Below are positions 40,801 through 46,351 of a stretch of DNA of 64,000 bases, piece after piece. Positions within the stretch are counted from its first letter, which is position 1. Each line of letters opens with the position of its first letter. The notes beneath the pieces are model-generated. The model was given only the letters and a program-made list of their open reading frames with translations. It did no database searches and was not told the origin of the DNA. Source of the stretch: a virus; the IMG/VR virus record IMGVR_UViG_3300029922_000054, positions 1-64,000 of that record. One strand, written 5' to 3'. The translations under genes and the position numbers were made by a program.

Positions 40801-43170
40801 GACTTCCTCCGTCTCAACGTCTTCGGACTTCAGCTCGACCGGCTTCTGCTCGGGAGCTTCGCTTTTCCACTTGGCCGTCAGCGCATCCAGTGCGCCCTGG
40901 GCGTTCGTCTTGTCCCGCGCCGCCTTGCGAATGTCGGCCGGGCTGATCTCCTTGGCGTGGTAGTAGGTCCCGCTGAAGGGTCCTGCGCCCTTCACTTGCG
41001 TCCGCGCCAAGTTCTCGGCATTGGCCGGCTTGAACTCGGATGCGGCAGGAACGTGAACGTAGGGATGCTCGCCTTTAACCACGGCATCTGTCCAGCGCTG
41101 CAATTCCTCTCGGCTCTGGCCCGGCGCGATCGGTTCGCCCATCATGCCGGCTTGCGCGTGATCTTCCTGCCGATGAGCCCGGCGCTGAATCTCTTGCTCG
41201 ACCAGCCGCTTACGCACTCCAGCCGTAACCGTCGCCGTTCTGCGAATCAGCGCGTCAAGCTGTTCCGCGGTCGTTTCCATTGGGGCCGCTGCCAGCACCA
41301 CAGCAGCCTTCTGAGTTGCAGGCGTATCAGGGATTTCCACTGGCTGTTCGAGTCCTGTGGACTTCTCGGCTGGCTTCTTCGTCTCGGGCGAAATTGCTTG
41401 ATCACGTTCCTCCTGGGCTTGCTTGGCGCTCTCCTGGCGCTCCTGGATGGCTTGCTGTTGCTTCTCCTGCACCGCCTTGGCCTGTTCGGTCTGCCGGTCT
41501 ACCTCATCGTTGATGATGCCTACAGCAGTCGTCTGAGCAGCCTTCTGGCTGTCTACGTTGACCACTTTGCCATCAGGACCGATGGCCGTCTTCTGGCCAA
41601 AGAGCCACTTGGCGAGGTTGCCGGTAGCTTCGAGGATGGCATGGGGGCGCAGCGCGGGGGGCAATGCCTGGATCGCTGCTCCTGTGTGATTTACCGTGTC
41701 CTGCGTCAGAATCCCTTGGTCTATTCCGGCAGGAGGAGGAATCTGCTTTGAACCAACTTCTCCGGGCTTTGGTGCTGGGGGCGGCGGCGGCGCGAGTCCT
41801 GCAATCTGGGCGGCCTGCTTATTGATGTTGGCAGCGCTGGCCGCAACTTCAGTGATCGTTTGCGATTGCGCTTTCTGCTGGATGGCAACAGGATCAGGTG
41901 GAGCGGGCGGCGCGGGGCGCGGCAGACCGGCCGACGCAAACATGCTGCCGACTACCTGCTGGGCTTGCGCAGGACTCGTAATCGGAATCGGTTTCCCATT
42001 CATTCCGAGGATGCTGCCCTTGGCGATGGCCTGCTTAATCGTCTGATCGTGCGCCTGGAGAGTGAGCTGGTCACGCATCTCTGGAGGCGCGTTTTGTACC
42101 AATCCTGCAATCTGCGAGACCAGCTTCGGGGTAACGACTCCCGCCGGGTCACTGGATTGCAGATAGAAGTTTGGAGCTGCGCCGCCATTGGGTGATGGCG
42201 CGGATGTAGCGCCGGGGGTAGACGTGGGTGATTCTGGACCACCACCCAACCCGGTTGTCGGCCCCTGGCTGCTGAAGTCCACGTTTGGATTGCTGCGCGG
42301 CTTGGCCCATCCAAATTTGAACGAACCCACCTGCCCGGCAACGCCCACCGCATCAGGACTCGTCGCGGCAACGCCTTTTACTTTTCCACCAAAAGCCTCA
42401 ACCCCGGCACGCTGCGTATTTCCCTGCGTTTCCGTGAAGGCTTGAACGCCAGCCAGCTTCACCATCGTGTCGGGAATGAAGAACGCTGTGGTCTTGAAGA
42501 ATTCTTGTTCGTTCGGCGTCGCGCCCATTTTGGCAGCAACGTCCTGCGCGGCATTTCCGGCAAGGATTCCTGCTCCATAAGAGATGGCAGCGCGGATTGG
42601 AGCTGCGGCGATTCCAACGGCCATCAGCGGCTTCGTTACGCCCATGGTGCCCGACAGGACTTGAGTCCCGCCAAGGGCAGCCTGATCTATCGGATTATGT
42701 TCTCGTCCCTTAGGACTTTGGGCATTCTCGTAACTCTCACCGAAATTAGTTAACCCTGCGCCGATCTGCTTGATGGCTCGGACAGGGTGATACTCGAACG
42801 CGCTGGTGTCCGACTGGCGCTGCTGGCGCGCCGTCTCTGATTCTGTCGGCTGGATGTTCAAGGCGCGCGATACGCCCGGCGCGTAGGTTTCAAGCGCTTC
42901 TCCAGGACCAGAGTTGGCAACCCATTCCCGTGCGCGCTCAAACATGCCCGGCGCAGGCGCGGCGCTAAGAGTCGCATTGTGCGGTCCTGCGCCTTGAGGT
43001 TGTGGCGTTGGCTTCTGCTGATTGGCGTAGGGATTGACAGGACCCTGCTGTTGCGGAGCGCCTTCAATCTCAACATCGGAAGAGGAAAGTGATGGCGTTT
43101 GGCTTCCACCGGAGGATGGAGGCGCGAGTTCTACATCTGCCGAGGACAGATTGACCGTCGAAGTGCCCAT
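31888..43170 (-). CDS. Giant polyvalent protein: ART-like, DarB methylase, helicase (3760 aa)
   Basis: The N-terminal 600 residues are Pro/Ala/Gln-rich with one hydrophobic stretch (about 181-205). Around 1170-1210, LYHGSAQHGRYDGPAWFSTD resembles ADP-ribosyltransferase domains of polyvalent proteins. Around 1440-1510 an N6-adenine-type methyltransferase is visible (EPTAGNGALLIA, VANPPFG). From about 1830 a strawberry-notch/DarB-like helicase follows: GDQTGVGKGR, LDESHNAGG, FLSATW, then GSTGISLHAG and QILGRVNRTGQ near 2350. The last 1100 residues form a large alpha-helical region. It lies among virion genes, so it is probably packaged and injected, as P1 DarB is. Confidence 0.85.
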   Translation of the reverse strand: MGTSTVNLSSADVELAPPSSGGSQTPSLSSSDVEIEGAPQQQGPVNPYANQQKPTPQPQGAGPHNATLSAAPAPGMFERAREWVANSGPGEALETYAPGVSRALNIQPTESETARQQRQSDTSAFEYHPVRAIKQIGAGLTNFGESYENAQSPKGREHNPIDQAALGGTQVLSGTMGVTKPLMAVGIAAAPIRAAISYGAGILAGNAAQDVAAKMGATPNEQEFFKTTAFFIPDTMVKLAGVQAFTETQGNTQRAGVEAFGGKVKGVAATSPDAVGVAGQVGSFKFGWAKPRSNPNVDFSSQGPTTGLGGGPESPTSTPGATSAPSPNGGAAPNFYLQSSDPAGVVTPKLVSQIAGLVQNAPPEMRDQLTLQAHDQTIKQAIAKGSILGMNGKPIPITSPAQAQQVVGSMFASAGLPRPAPPAPPDPVAIQQKAQSQTITEVAASAANINKQAAQIAGLAPPPPPAPKPGEVGSKQIPPPAGIDQGILTQDTVNHTGAAIQALPPALRPHAILEATGNLAKWLFGQKTAIGPDGKVVNVDSQKAAQTTAVGIINDEVDRQTEQAKAVQEKQQQAIQERQESAKQAQEERDQAISPETKKPAEKSTGLEQPVEIPDTPATQKAAVVLAAAPMETTAEQLDALIRRTATVTAGVRKRLVEQEIQRRAHRQEDHAQAGMMGEPIAPGQSREELQRWTDAVVKGEHPYVHVPAASEFKPANAENLARTQVKGAGPFSGTYYHAKEISPADIRKAARDKTNAQGALDALTAKWKSEAPEQKPVELKSEDVETEEVSQVPAATPREQAATEKLRELTHRGAGDGEMLEARQEQGAAGAEAVGPPRDVELVEKPEGAVLPSDLSKSKPRYGYRDKNFEVDFEDPTDLAAYTLTQKTPNKAQDRFLQYYRDQFGTTAGLQPHARRVKEALKKLAKDSNPEDGPLKLLSQAGTMPEPITLPPEAATGLTVLVDDHASTDPTATLDDVLRHKDTGNFIAQALVNDGIITNSADNVNPKTGLLTTSAKAKVGDALLAELLPPAVIEQTPEFLKQKLLGTMGAIKGIQSAGEGWNLQDQIVAATERYGQIFRGLDTHDQGPVVEAILKKLDDPIDKVRAAFSSFAVAATNHDPSDKPFFDFNLAFGTELTEEQFKAGLKPVEKSVSQPLVEEMKPANNETTRLYHGSAQHGRYDGPAWFSTDENYARNYRSGAELQYVDIPTDKFNELRGYDPNDPLDQGVVPKSTIELESSITGPRRPLSANSGAKREVARPLAKGDKVTYRTNKGKELTGEVAWTDGKKVRVTDNGSTVNKNIEDVKPIESSAEPAKKTHGTSLVDYLQDRFENGRAPKNYNDLKNLVELYDRQEPDQLRMKEGQEAYEAMLNRAGRDIVARTEGYGHGLTNEQAFNKLVSLYEGQPNLSIRTSTSIANQAYSTPLPLAFIADRFAGIDKQATVYEPTAGNGALLIAANPELTLANELNPARAQTLEYEGFSVTRQDATVWGPTKRQDAVVANPPFGPLAGPVKVDGYNVVKLDHLIVAKALGAMKDAGKAAIIIAAGDREKPGEITNQVRPFFNWLYAHYNVVSDFELEGDLYSRQGASYPVRMIAIDGRVRSAKVSPDAAAIQRLKTWGEVYDKAAEHLGTNLAGQRPADNVAGGPMRDESADTGAVSRTATGRNRPTDSGEPEASPARTGSDGGTEPQPGPIAHSGRVASPRVGSTDSTVRPDGDVARSDRLAEGQPAPRTVRRGTAEPDGHSANALADETNQFQTSYRPHSSKKDVAVMAPKALIDPMQTAMDRIADEVGDIDQWVTDQLGYPDVETMHEAFMGIQTDAIAAAIYQMQRGKGTVIGDQTGVGKGRVAAAMIRWAELHGHIPIFVTESAPLFSPMYADLQDIGSGQTISPLLFNADASITDPKTGAKIFQNPGAMRPVLERIRETGELPKGRNAVFLTYSQINTDNRQQLTLHRIAPNAIFILDESHNAGGDSNTGNFLSELLTGSKGVVFLSATWAKRPDNLPLYAGMTDISTAIPDRALVADAITAGGAPLQAVLTSLLAETGQFVRRERSFDGIDIKNVVDEKNEAEHTRISDKVTEVLRGIVKADALFHNLDFDRIQKEAKRKGGGAQSKGVVVQHMEFSSIVHNLVKQLLLALKADTAANEIIAAIERGEKPVFALENTMGAFLDSYIQGHNLSEGDSLAGLDYSRISDRALMRTRYYNETDPMGNKNRVEVPLDDLSPQVREAYDETQALIDALQVDLPVSPIDYIRAKVEKAGYKIAEITGRNWRIDYSGDVPKLATVPGIERKDRVNTATQFNNGGLDALIINRAGSTGISLHAGEKFRDQRPRHMIVGQPAGDVNIVMQILGRVNRTGQMVLPKYTMLAAALPAEQRPAINLAKKMKSLNANVSSNTRAATSVKAVDLMNKYGDKIVAQYLSDNPEMARLLGLKADTNEKGEPTGNEGLAMKATGHSALLPVAQQQEFMDSISEAYTNYIDFLDETGQNDLEPRTYDFAARENHIERMYQGIDPTSPFGQDAQYGEYSIKRQGKPFTPEEVMEKIADTFGPAAMQLPPRERDTLAARDLAAHFEELYKPYVTGLTNEGSIERAQQMRTRGRQLLNDYRVSTGVRIELNGEQYNGIITNIEGAKKPSGNPYAPSALQFTIAVNSGLRQTKVPGSQMDALVTSNLGRNADVRQLFKDYGSDRQKAKIITGNLLGAYGELKTGSKGRIISFTMEDGTTKLGILMPSKFDIKSDVNGTYAMRTPEGALSFLETGDAYLQSSGQEIGVVGPSNRREGYEIKTKTSKSAAGKFFLDPKLLDTVQGGEFASSNGLMKATIKDGRELDALKAIMGKISLYANPEHIDKAREHDEKAKTELDKPKMPKRAKGSVTMSFLGMGALDPLATKLLQPVVDYTKKATVATWKEATSAVKMAGASAKAMGHEVAAAFAPASVADTDALDIMGKALGEPALRLFEAGQFLHSISQMLDSLSPEERIEFVDRWQTGKEQPTQDLQNAQEFMQEVLSQQRLREQVAINLGKRKNQEVELSDKTNYFPNRYKVAPGGEKALTEDQQIARLGQVSRRPFEGSKGFMKQQRYTLKEAVADGAVPLGNPVEMLLRRLQEGAKFVAARYAWYNFKDQGLAMFLKGSKKLPKDYSYVDDKSGNVWRMVQSVDGDTFPVQTGRWIIQKDAARLLNNYLSVDHIKGGEVLSAFVKLKNFSTEMKLAISAFHWAYITVENMASVLNTGMDKVVNQGIRGLDPTKVSAGLADIAKTMVAPYTAIKRGGQIVQYARNPDEFLESPEGKKFAERYPDFPHLMELLFTGGLRWNIAGQFQGSFGDHCLDAWKDGEIGKGIAKFLPWLSHGLMTPLFNHYIPRSKWAFAVELLSTKLAQYSYAIASGERTEEEIAREVAQTTDNRFGELNWDSLYLNNDLKSAMQFFFRSATWAIGSWRGAAQAVKEQASSKMFDDKMFEKMDAQAKKGNWLSQARRATSRLPQLGVNAGWILSMALLTSTLGSVTEKLATDKFPWEWAQQDTENNGMSVETNSALEAMHPRTGPLDAHGEPIRMSWPTGLKDYEHGYENPGRYAKGKVSDVAVNAWNTAMNRTYQGDYIFNPNDPFYVQMWQGLKYNAVGDLTPMSADNWLRTYGPQDPASKAERFTGLIGGAPKSLDRSHALSQAIELRDVAHPHTPLTPEQQADRAYSQETPTRHSIRAAARAKNLDYLERIFKTLSYTDAKAVYDDPKTTVAERTELKPFLDKKRINAIKSARRK
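37920..38300 (-). CDS. Gene embedded out of frame in the giant gene (126 aa)
   Basis: Within the linker between methyltransferase and helicase (giant residues about 1624-1750) another frame of the same strand starts at ATG 38300, preceded at perfect distance by GGGGAGAAGTAT. It encodes a natural-looking protein: MTKPLNIWAPILQGNDRPTM at the start, then YPELLQDAIDRLIQENPKRA and a C-terminal helix (LSDEELPSLMDILQML). In the giant frame the same DNA gives low-complexity Gly/Ser/Arg/Pro/Asp. This asymmetry suggests a real overlapping gene. Function is unknown. Confidence 0.6.
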   Translation of the reverse strand: MTKPLNIWAPILQGNDRPTMSLAVPCGTKAPTPEQYPELLQDAIDRLIQENPKRARRELEAMGGPSPSPDLSHIAVGSPVQEWAPQIAQLDRMAMLLGQIDWQKDNPPRELSDEELPSLMDILQML

Positions 43171-43173
43171 AAG

Positions 43174-43740
43174 CTATTGTGCTCCTTTGCCGGTCTTCAA
43201 ATAGCTCTGCATCTTCTGCAAGATTTGAAGTTGTCTCGGTGAATACATGGTATTTCCAGATTCCTTTTGTCCTTGTCGCCCTTCACCTTCATTTGCAATC
43301 CATCCCCTTAGATATGCGTCATAGGTGGGGTTCCCGTGTGGTCCTTTGGACCCATTAACGTCATCCCACCATGTCTGGCGTTTCTGCTGGCGAGCGCTTT
43401 CCTGCGGAGTAAAGCTCTGCATGAACTGAGTGCGTAGACCATTCCAATATGGATCGCTAGACATCCCGTGCATGAGGTCTCCATAGACGGCCTGTTTCAG
43501 CGCGCCGGGATTATTCCTTAGTTTTGGGTCGTAGATTTCGAGAGCGTTCTTTCCAGGAGCAGGGTGTGGGAAGTCAGAAGTCCCCGCATCGTTGGACGAC
43601 CAAAACTCTAAACCGCCACGTTCTTTTAGTCCGCGTTGCGCACGTTGACCGTTGGCAAACACCACAGATGTATTGTTCGAGTTGAAATTCTTGGCTAACC
43701 CAGGATTCTCACTCAGCACCTGTTGCAAAACGGGATGCAC
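43174..43740 (-). CDS. Unknown virion-region protein (188 aa)
   Basis: It starts with GTG 43740 (MHPVLQQVLSENPGL). The middle reads GALKQAVYGDLMHGMSSDPYW, then a Gln/Lys/Arg-rich linker and YDAYLRGWIANEGEGRQGQK, ending with a helix (LQILQKMQSYLKTGKGAQ). It contains no clear enzyme motif. It lies between the giant protein and the internal virion proteins, so it is probably virion-associated. Confidence 0.62.
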   Translation of the reverse strand: MHPVLQQVLSENPGLAKNFNSNNTSVVFANGQRAQRGLKERGGLEFWSSNDAGTSDFPHPAPGKNALEIYDPKLRNNPGALKQAVYGDLMHGMSSDPYWNGLRTQFMQSFTPQESARQQKRQTWWDDVNGSKGPHGNPTYDAYLRGWIANEGEGRQGQKESGNTMYSPRQLQILQKMQSYLKTGKGAQ

Positions 43741-43766
43741 GGGAGCGGTTTGAGGAGCGCCGCTCC

Positions 43767-45275
43767 CTACTGAGGGTTTGGCGGTCCCAAGCCGCCTCCT
43801 GCTTGCTGTGCTCCAACAATCAATTTTCCCGTCTTAGGATTGAGCCCTTTGACCACCGCAGGCTTGCCATTGACCATGACGGTCTGGCCGGGCGTGAAGG
43901 TCTGGCCCTTGTACTGGAAGGCACCAGCTTGCTGCTGCGGGGCTTGTTGTGCCCGTGGAGCGGCTGGTGCCGGCGCGGCAGGACTCGCTACCCTCTGGCC
44001 GCCCCTGCTCCAAGTAAAGTCGGGATTGATTGTCATGTGCCCTGGGCCGCTCGGATCTACTCCGATCTTCTGCTCGAACGTGTCCTGTATCGACTGCATC
44101 TGTGTGGCTGCATCCTTGGGTGACAAGGTTCCCGCCTGCAGAGCAGTCTGTGCTGCTGTCATATCGTGCTGCTTGGCTTGTAGGATCACGTCCTTCTGGG
44201 CCTGGGTCATCCCCTGGTTCCTCGGTGCCACAGCGCTCCCATCCGGGTTCTCGCGGATGTTGATGTTGGTCCTGACGCTCGGCGTCACCTTGCCGCCGCT
44301 GGCGACGATGGCGCGCTGTTCAGGAGTGAGCTTCACTCCAGAGGCTTCGAGCGCCTTCAGAGTGGCTACTCCCTTTTGGGCCTGGGCATTCGCTACGTTC
44401 TGCGGCTGCTTCTCCCAGTTGGCAATCCACTTGTCAGGCGGCGGTACATTTTTGATGGTCCTGCCGTCGGCTGTCGTTCCGGTGCCCCCAGCGTAGGGGT
44501 TGTTCGGATCGTCGGGGGTGAATGCTGTGATCGCATTGCGCCGCGCCGCGGCCTGAGCTGCAAAGTTCCCTGCGCGTGCCGCATCCTGTTGGGCGATGAT
44601 TCGGTTTCGGTAATCCGACTCAGCGATGCGCCCCTGCTGTTCGGCTGAGGCATTTGCTCTCTGAGTTGCCGCGTCCTGCGCCTGGTCAGCGCCGATCCTT
44701 GCTTGGATAGGGGCCTCATCACGTGCCCATTGTTCTCGCGCTCGGTTGGCAGGAGCTTCATTGACGGCTTCCGCGACCTTCATACCCTCCGCAGGATTAC
44801 GCGAACCAAAAGCTACTGCTCCACCGGCAAGAGCTGCTCCCAGACGCCGCCAGCGACTCGGCTTGATGTTCTGCCCAGCCTCTTTGGCCTTCTGCACCTG
44901 CATGGCGGCGTAGTCGGCTGAGTGATCTGCAAACGGTGAGAGGGAAACAGCCGCAGGTGCAGTGATTGGCTTGTACGGATCTTCCGAACTGTCTACAGGT
45001 TGGCCAGAGACAGCATACTGCGCGGCTCCCGTGTCGCCATCTCCACCAACTTCAATACCAGAAAGGTCCTGCCCCTGGGTTTCAGGCTGCTCGGAAGATT
45101 GCCTATAGGCTGCTGCGTCATCCACCGGAACGACTTCAGGGGTACCCTGCTGTCCACCCGGTTCCGCAGGACTCGGAGTCTCGTTCTCTGAATCAGGTTC
45201 AACCGGGCCGCCAGAGAAGTCAGGAGCAGCACTCTGGGGAGTTTCTTCTTCTTCGTCTTGGCTAAAAAGTGCCAT
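43767..45275 (-). CDS. Probable internal virion / ejection protein (502 aa)
   Basis: ATG at 45275 follows GGGGAGATTGAAGC. The protein is acidic and disordered at the start (MALFSQDEEEETPQSAAPD), then long Ala/Gln/Arg-rich helical segments (residues about 100-240) typical of internal head or ejection proteins. The C-terminus holds a small beta domain (FTPGQTVMVNGKPAVVKGLN). No catalytic motif is seen. Its position beside the giant protein supports an ejection role. Confidence 0.6.
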   Translation of the reverse strand: MALFSQDEEEETPQSAAPDFSGGPVEPDSENETPSPAEPGGQQGTPEVVPVDDAAAYRQSSEQPETQGQDLSGIEVGGDGDTGAAQYAVSGQPVDSSEDPYKPITAPAAVSLSPFADHSADYAAMQVQKAKEAGQNIKPSRWRRLGAALAGGAVAFGSRNPAEGMKVAEAVNEAPANRAREQWARDEAPIQARIGADQAQDAATQRANASAEQQGRIAESDYRNRIIAQQDAARAGNFAAQAAARRNAITAFTPDDPNNPYAGGTGTTADGRTIKNVPPPDKWIANWEKQPQNVANAQAQKGVATLKALEASGVKLTPEQRAIVASGGKVTPSVRTNINIRENPDGSAVAPRNQGMTQAQKDVILQAKQHDMTAAQTALQAGTLSPKDAATQMQSIQDTFEQKIGVDPSGPGHMTINPDFTWSRGGQRVASPAAPAPAAPRAQQAPQQQAGAFQYKGQTFTPGQTVMVNGKPAVVKGLNPKTGKLIVGAQQAGGGLGPPNPQ

Positions 45276-45293
45276 GCTTCAATCTCCCCTGTC

Positions 45294-45872
45294 TTAACCT
45301 TTTGATAAATATCCGCCGGCCGCTGTTCCTACTGCTCCAATTCCCGCATCGATCATGCCATTGGTCGCCTGCTCCTGAGCGTCGGCACCCTGCTGTGCAG
45401 TCGATAGAGCGCTGTTTTGCCCATTGAGAGAAGTCGAGTAGAGATTCGATTCCAGACTGGCTCCCGTAGCCTCATCGCCGAGAAGAGACTGTTTCTCGTT
45501 TTCCCATTTGCTCTCGTTCTCTGTATTGCGGGTGGCGTTGTAATCTGTCATATCCCGCTGGCCTGCTCGAGCATTCTCAGAAACGGTGCTTGCGAGGGCT
45601 GCGCTGTTCGTCCCAGTCCTGGCTACAGTTCCCTGCTCCTTCTGCTGCGCCGCAGTATTCGCTGAATTCATGGCGCCAGAAGTGTCGAGGTTTTGCTGGG
45701 TCAGATAGTCTTTGGACTGATAGGGATTGCCGGCAGAAAGCGTCGAATTGACATTGCTCAGGTAGTTGCTAACGTCTCCCGAAGCCGAGCTATACGAACT
45801 GGCCGCGTTGGTGCCGTTCGTCGTAGCTGCATCATCGGCTACTGCTGCTTGGTCTCCTGCGGCTGAACTCAT
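45294..45872 (-). CDS. Probable internal virion protein (192 aa)
   Basis: The start is ATG 45872 (MSSAAGDQAAVADD) after GGGAGCGCCA. It is Ala/Ser/Asn/Gln-rich with helical coiled-coil character (SANTAAQQKEQGTVARTG) and a small Gly/Ala hydrophobic end (MIDAGIGAVGTAAGGYLSKG) that could insert in a membrane. This resembles small ejection proteins such as T7 gp14 in general properties only. A putative late promoter copy precedes it. Confidence 0.6.
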   Translation of the reverse strand: MSSAAGDQAAVADDAATTNGTNAASSYSSASGDVSNYLSNVNSTLSAGNPYQSKDYLTQQNLDTSGAMNSANTAAQQKEQGTVARTGTNSAALASTVSENARAGQRDMTDYNATRNTENESKWENEKQSLLGDEATGASLESNLYSTSLNGQNSALSTAQQGADAQEQATNGMIDAGIGAVGTAAGGYLSKG

Positions 45873-45888
45873 TGGCGCTCCCGTCCGA

Positions 45889-45902
45889 GGGAAAGAGTAG
45901 CA
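45889..45902 (-). promoter_or_regulatory. Putative phage late promoter, copy 2
   Basis: The minus strand reads TGCTACTCTTTCCC, exactly the shared element, 16 bases before the ATG at 45872 and just after the stop of the GNAT-like gene. Confidence 0.6.
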
Positions 45903-45907
45903 CGGGC

Positions 45908-46351
45908 TTACAGGTGGCGAGTCCACCGCGAAAAGGTGTCATCCCCGCACTTAAAGCCGAGCTTTTCCAGCAGCGGCCTCATGCGCTCCCGCAGTCCATG
46001 GTTTGTATTGATGATGGCCTGCTTGAATCCAATGCCTCTGAGCCACGCGTAGAGGTCTGCTTCGAGTCCTGCTGTTTCCTCGAAACCTGCTTCCGTGCAG
46101 GTGATCTTGCTGATTTCTACTATGGATTGGACATAGAGCGCATCGACGATCTTGCCGTGCTCATTTTCGGCCACCAGTGTCAACAGGACCGGAGGACTGA
46201 AAAGGCCGATCTGACTCTGCTTTTGATGGAGGAACCGCTCTGTCACGTTCCGCATCTTACGGATGCGCGGAAGATCATCCGGAACGGCCAACCTCCACGT
46301 CAGCCGTCCCGTCTTCTTGCTGTACCCTTTCCAGAACTCTGCAGGATTCAA
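45908..46351 (-). CDS. GNAT-like acetyltransferase (147 aa)
   Basis: I start at TTG 46351, which overlaps the TGA of the fibre gene (TTGA) and follows GGGGAG at six bases. The order RLTWRLAVPDDLPRIRKMR, then LLTLVAENEHGKIVDALYVQ and a final KLGFKCGDDTFSRW fits the beta-alpha-beta plan of GNAT N-acetyltransferases, though the acetyl-CoA loop is weak. Sitting between tail genes, it may modify a virion or host surface component. Family confidence is moderate. Confidence 0.6.
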   Translation of the reverse strand: MNPAEFWKGYSKKTGRLTWRLAVPDDLPRIRKMRNVTERFLHQKQSQIGLFSPPVLLTLVAENEHGKIVDALYVQSIVEISKITCTEAGFEETAGLEADLYAWLRGIGFKQAIINTNHGLRERMRPLLEKLGFKCGDDTFSRWTRHL

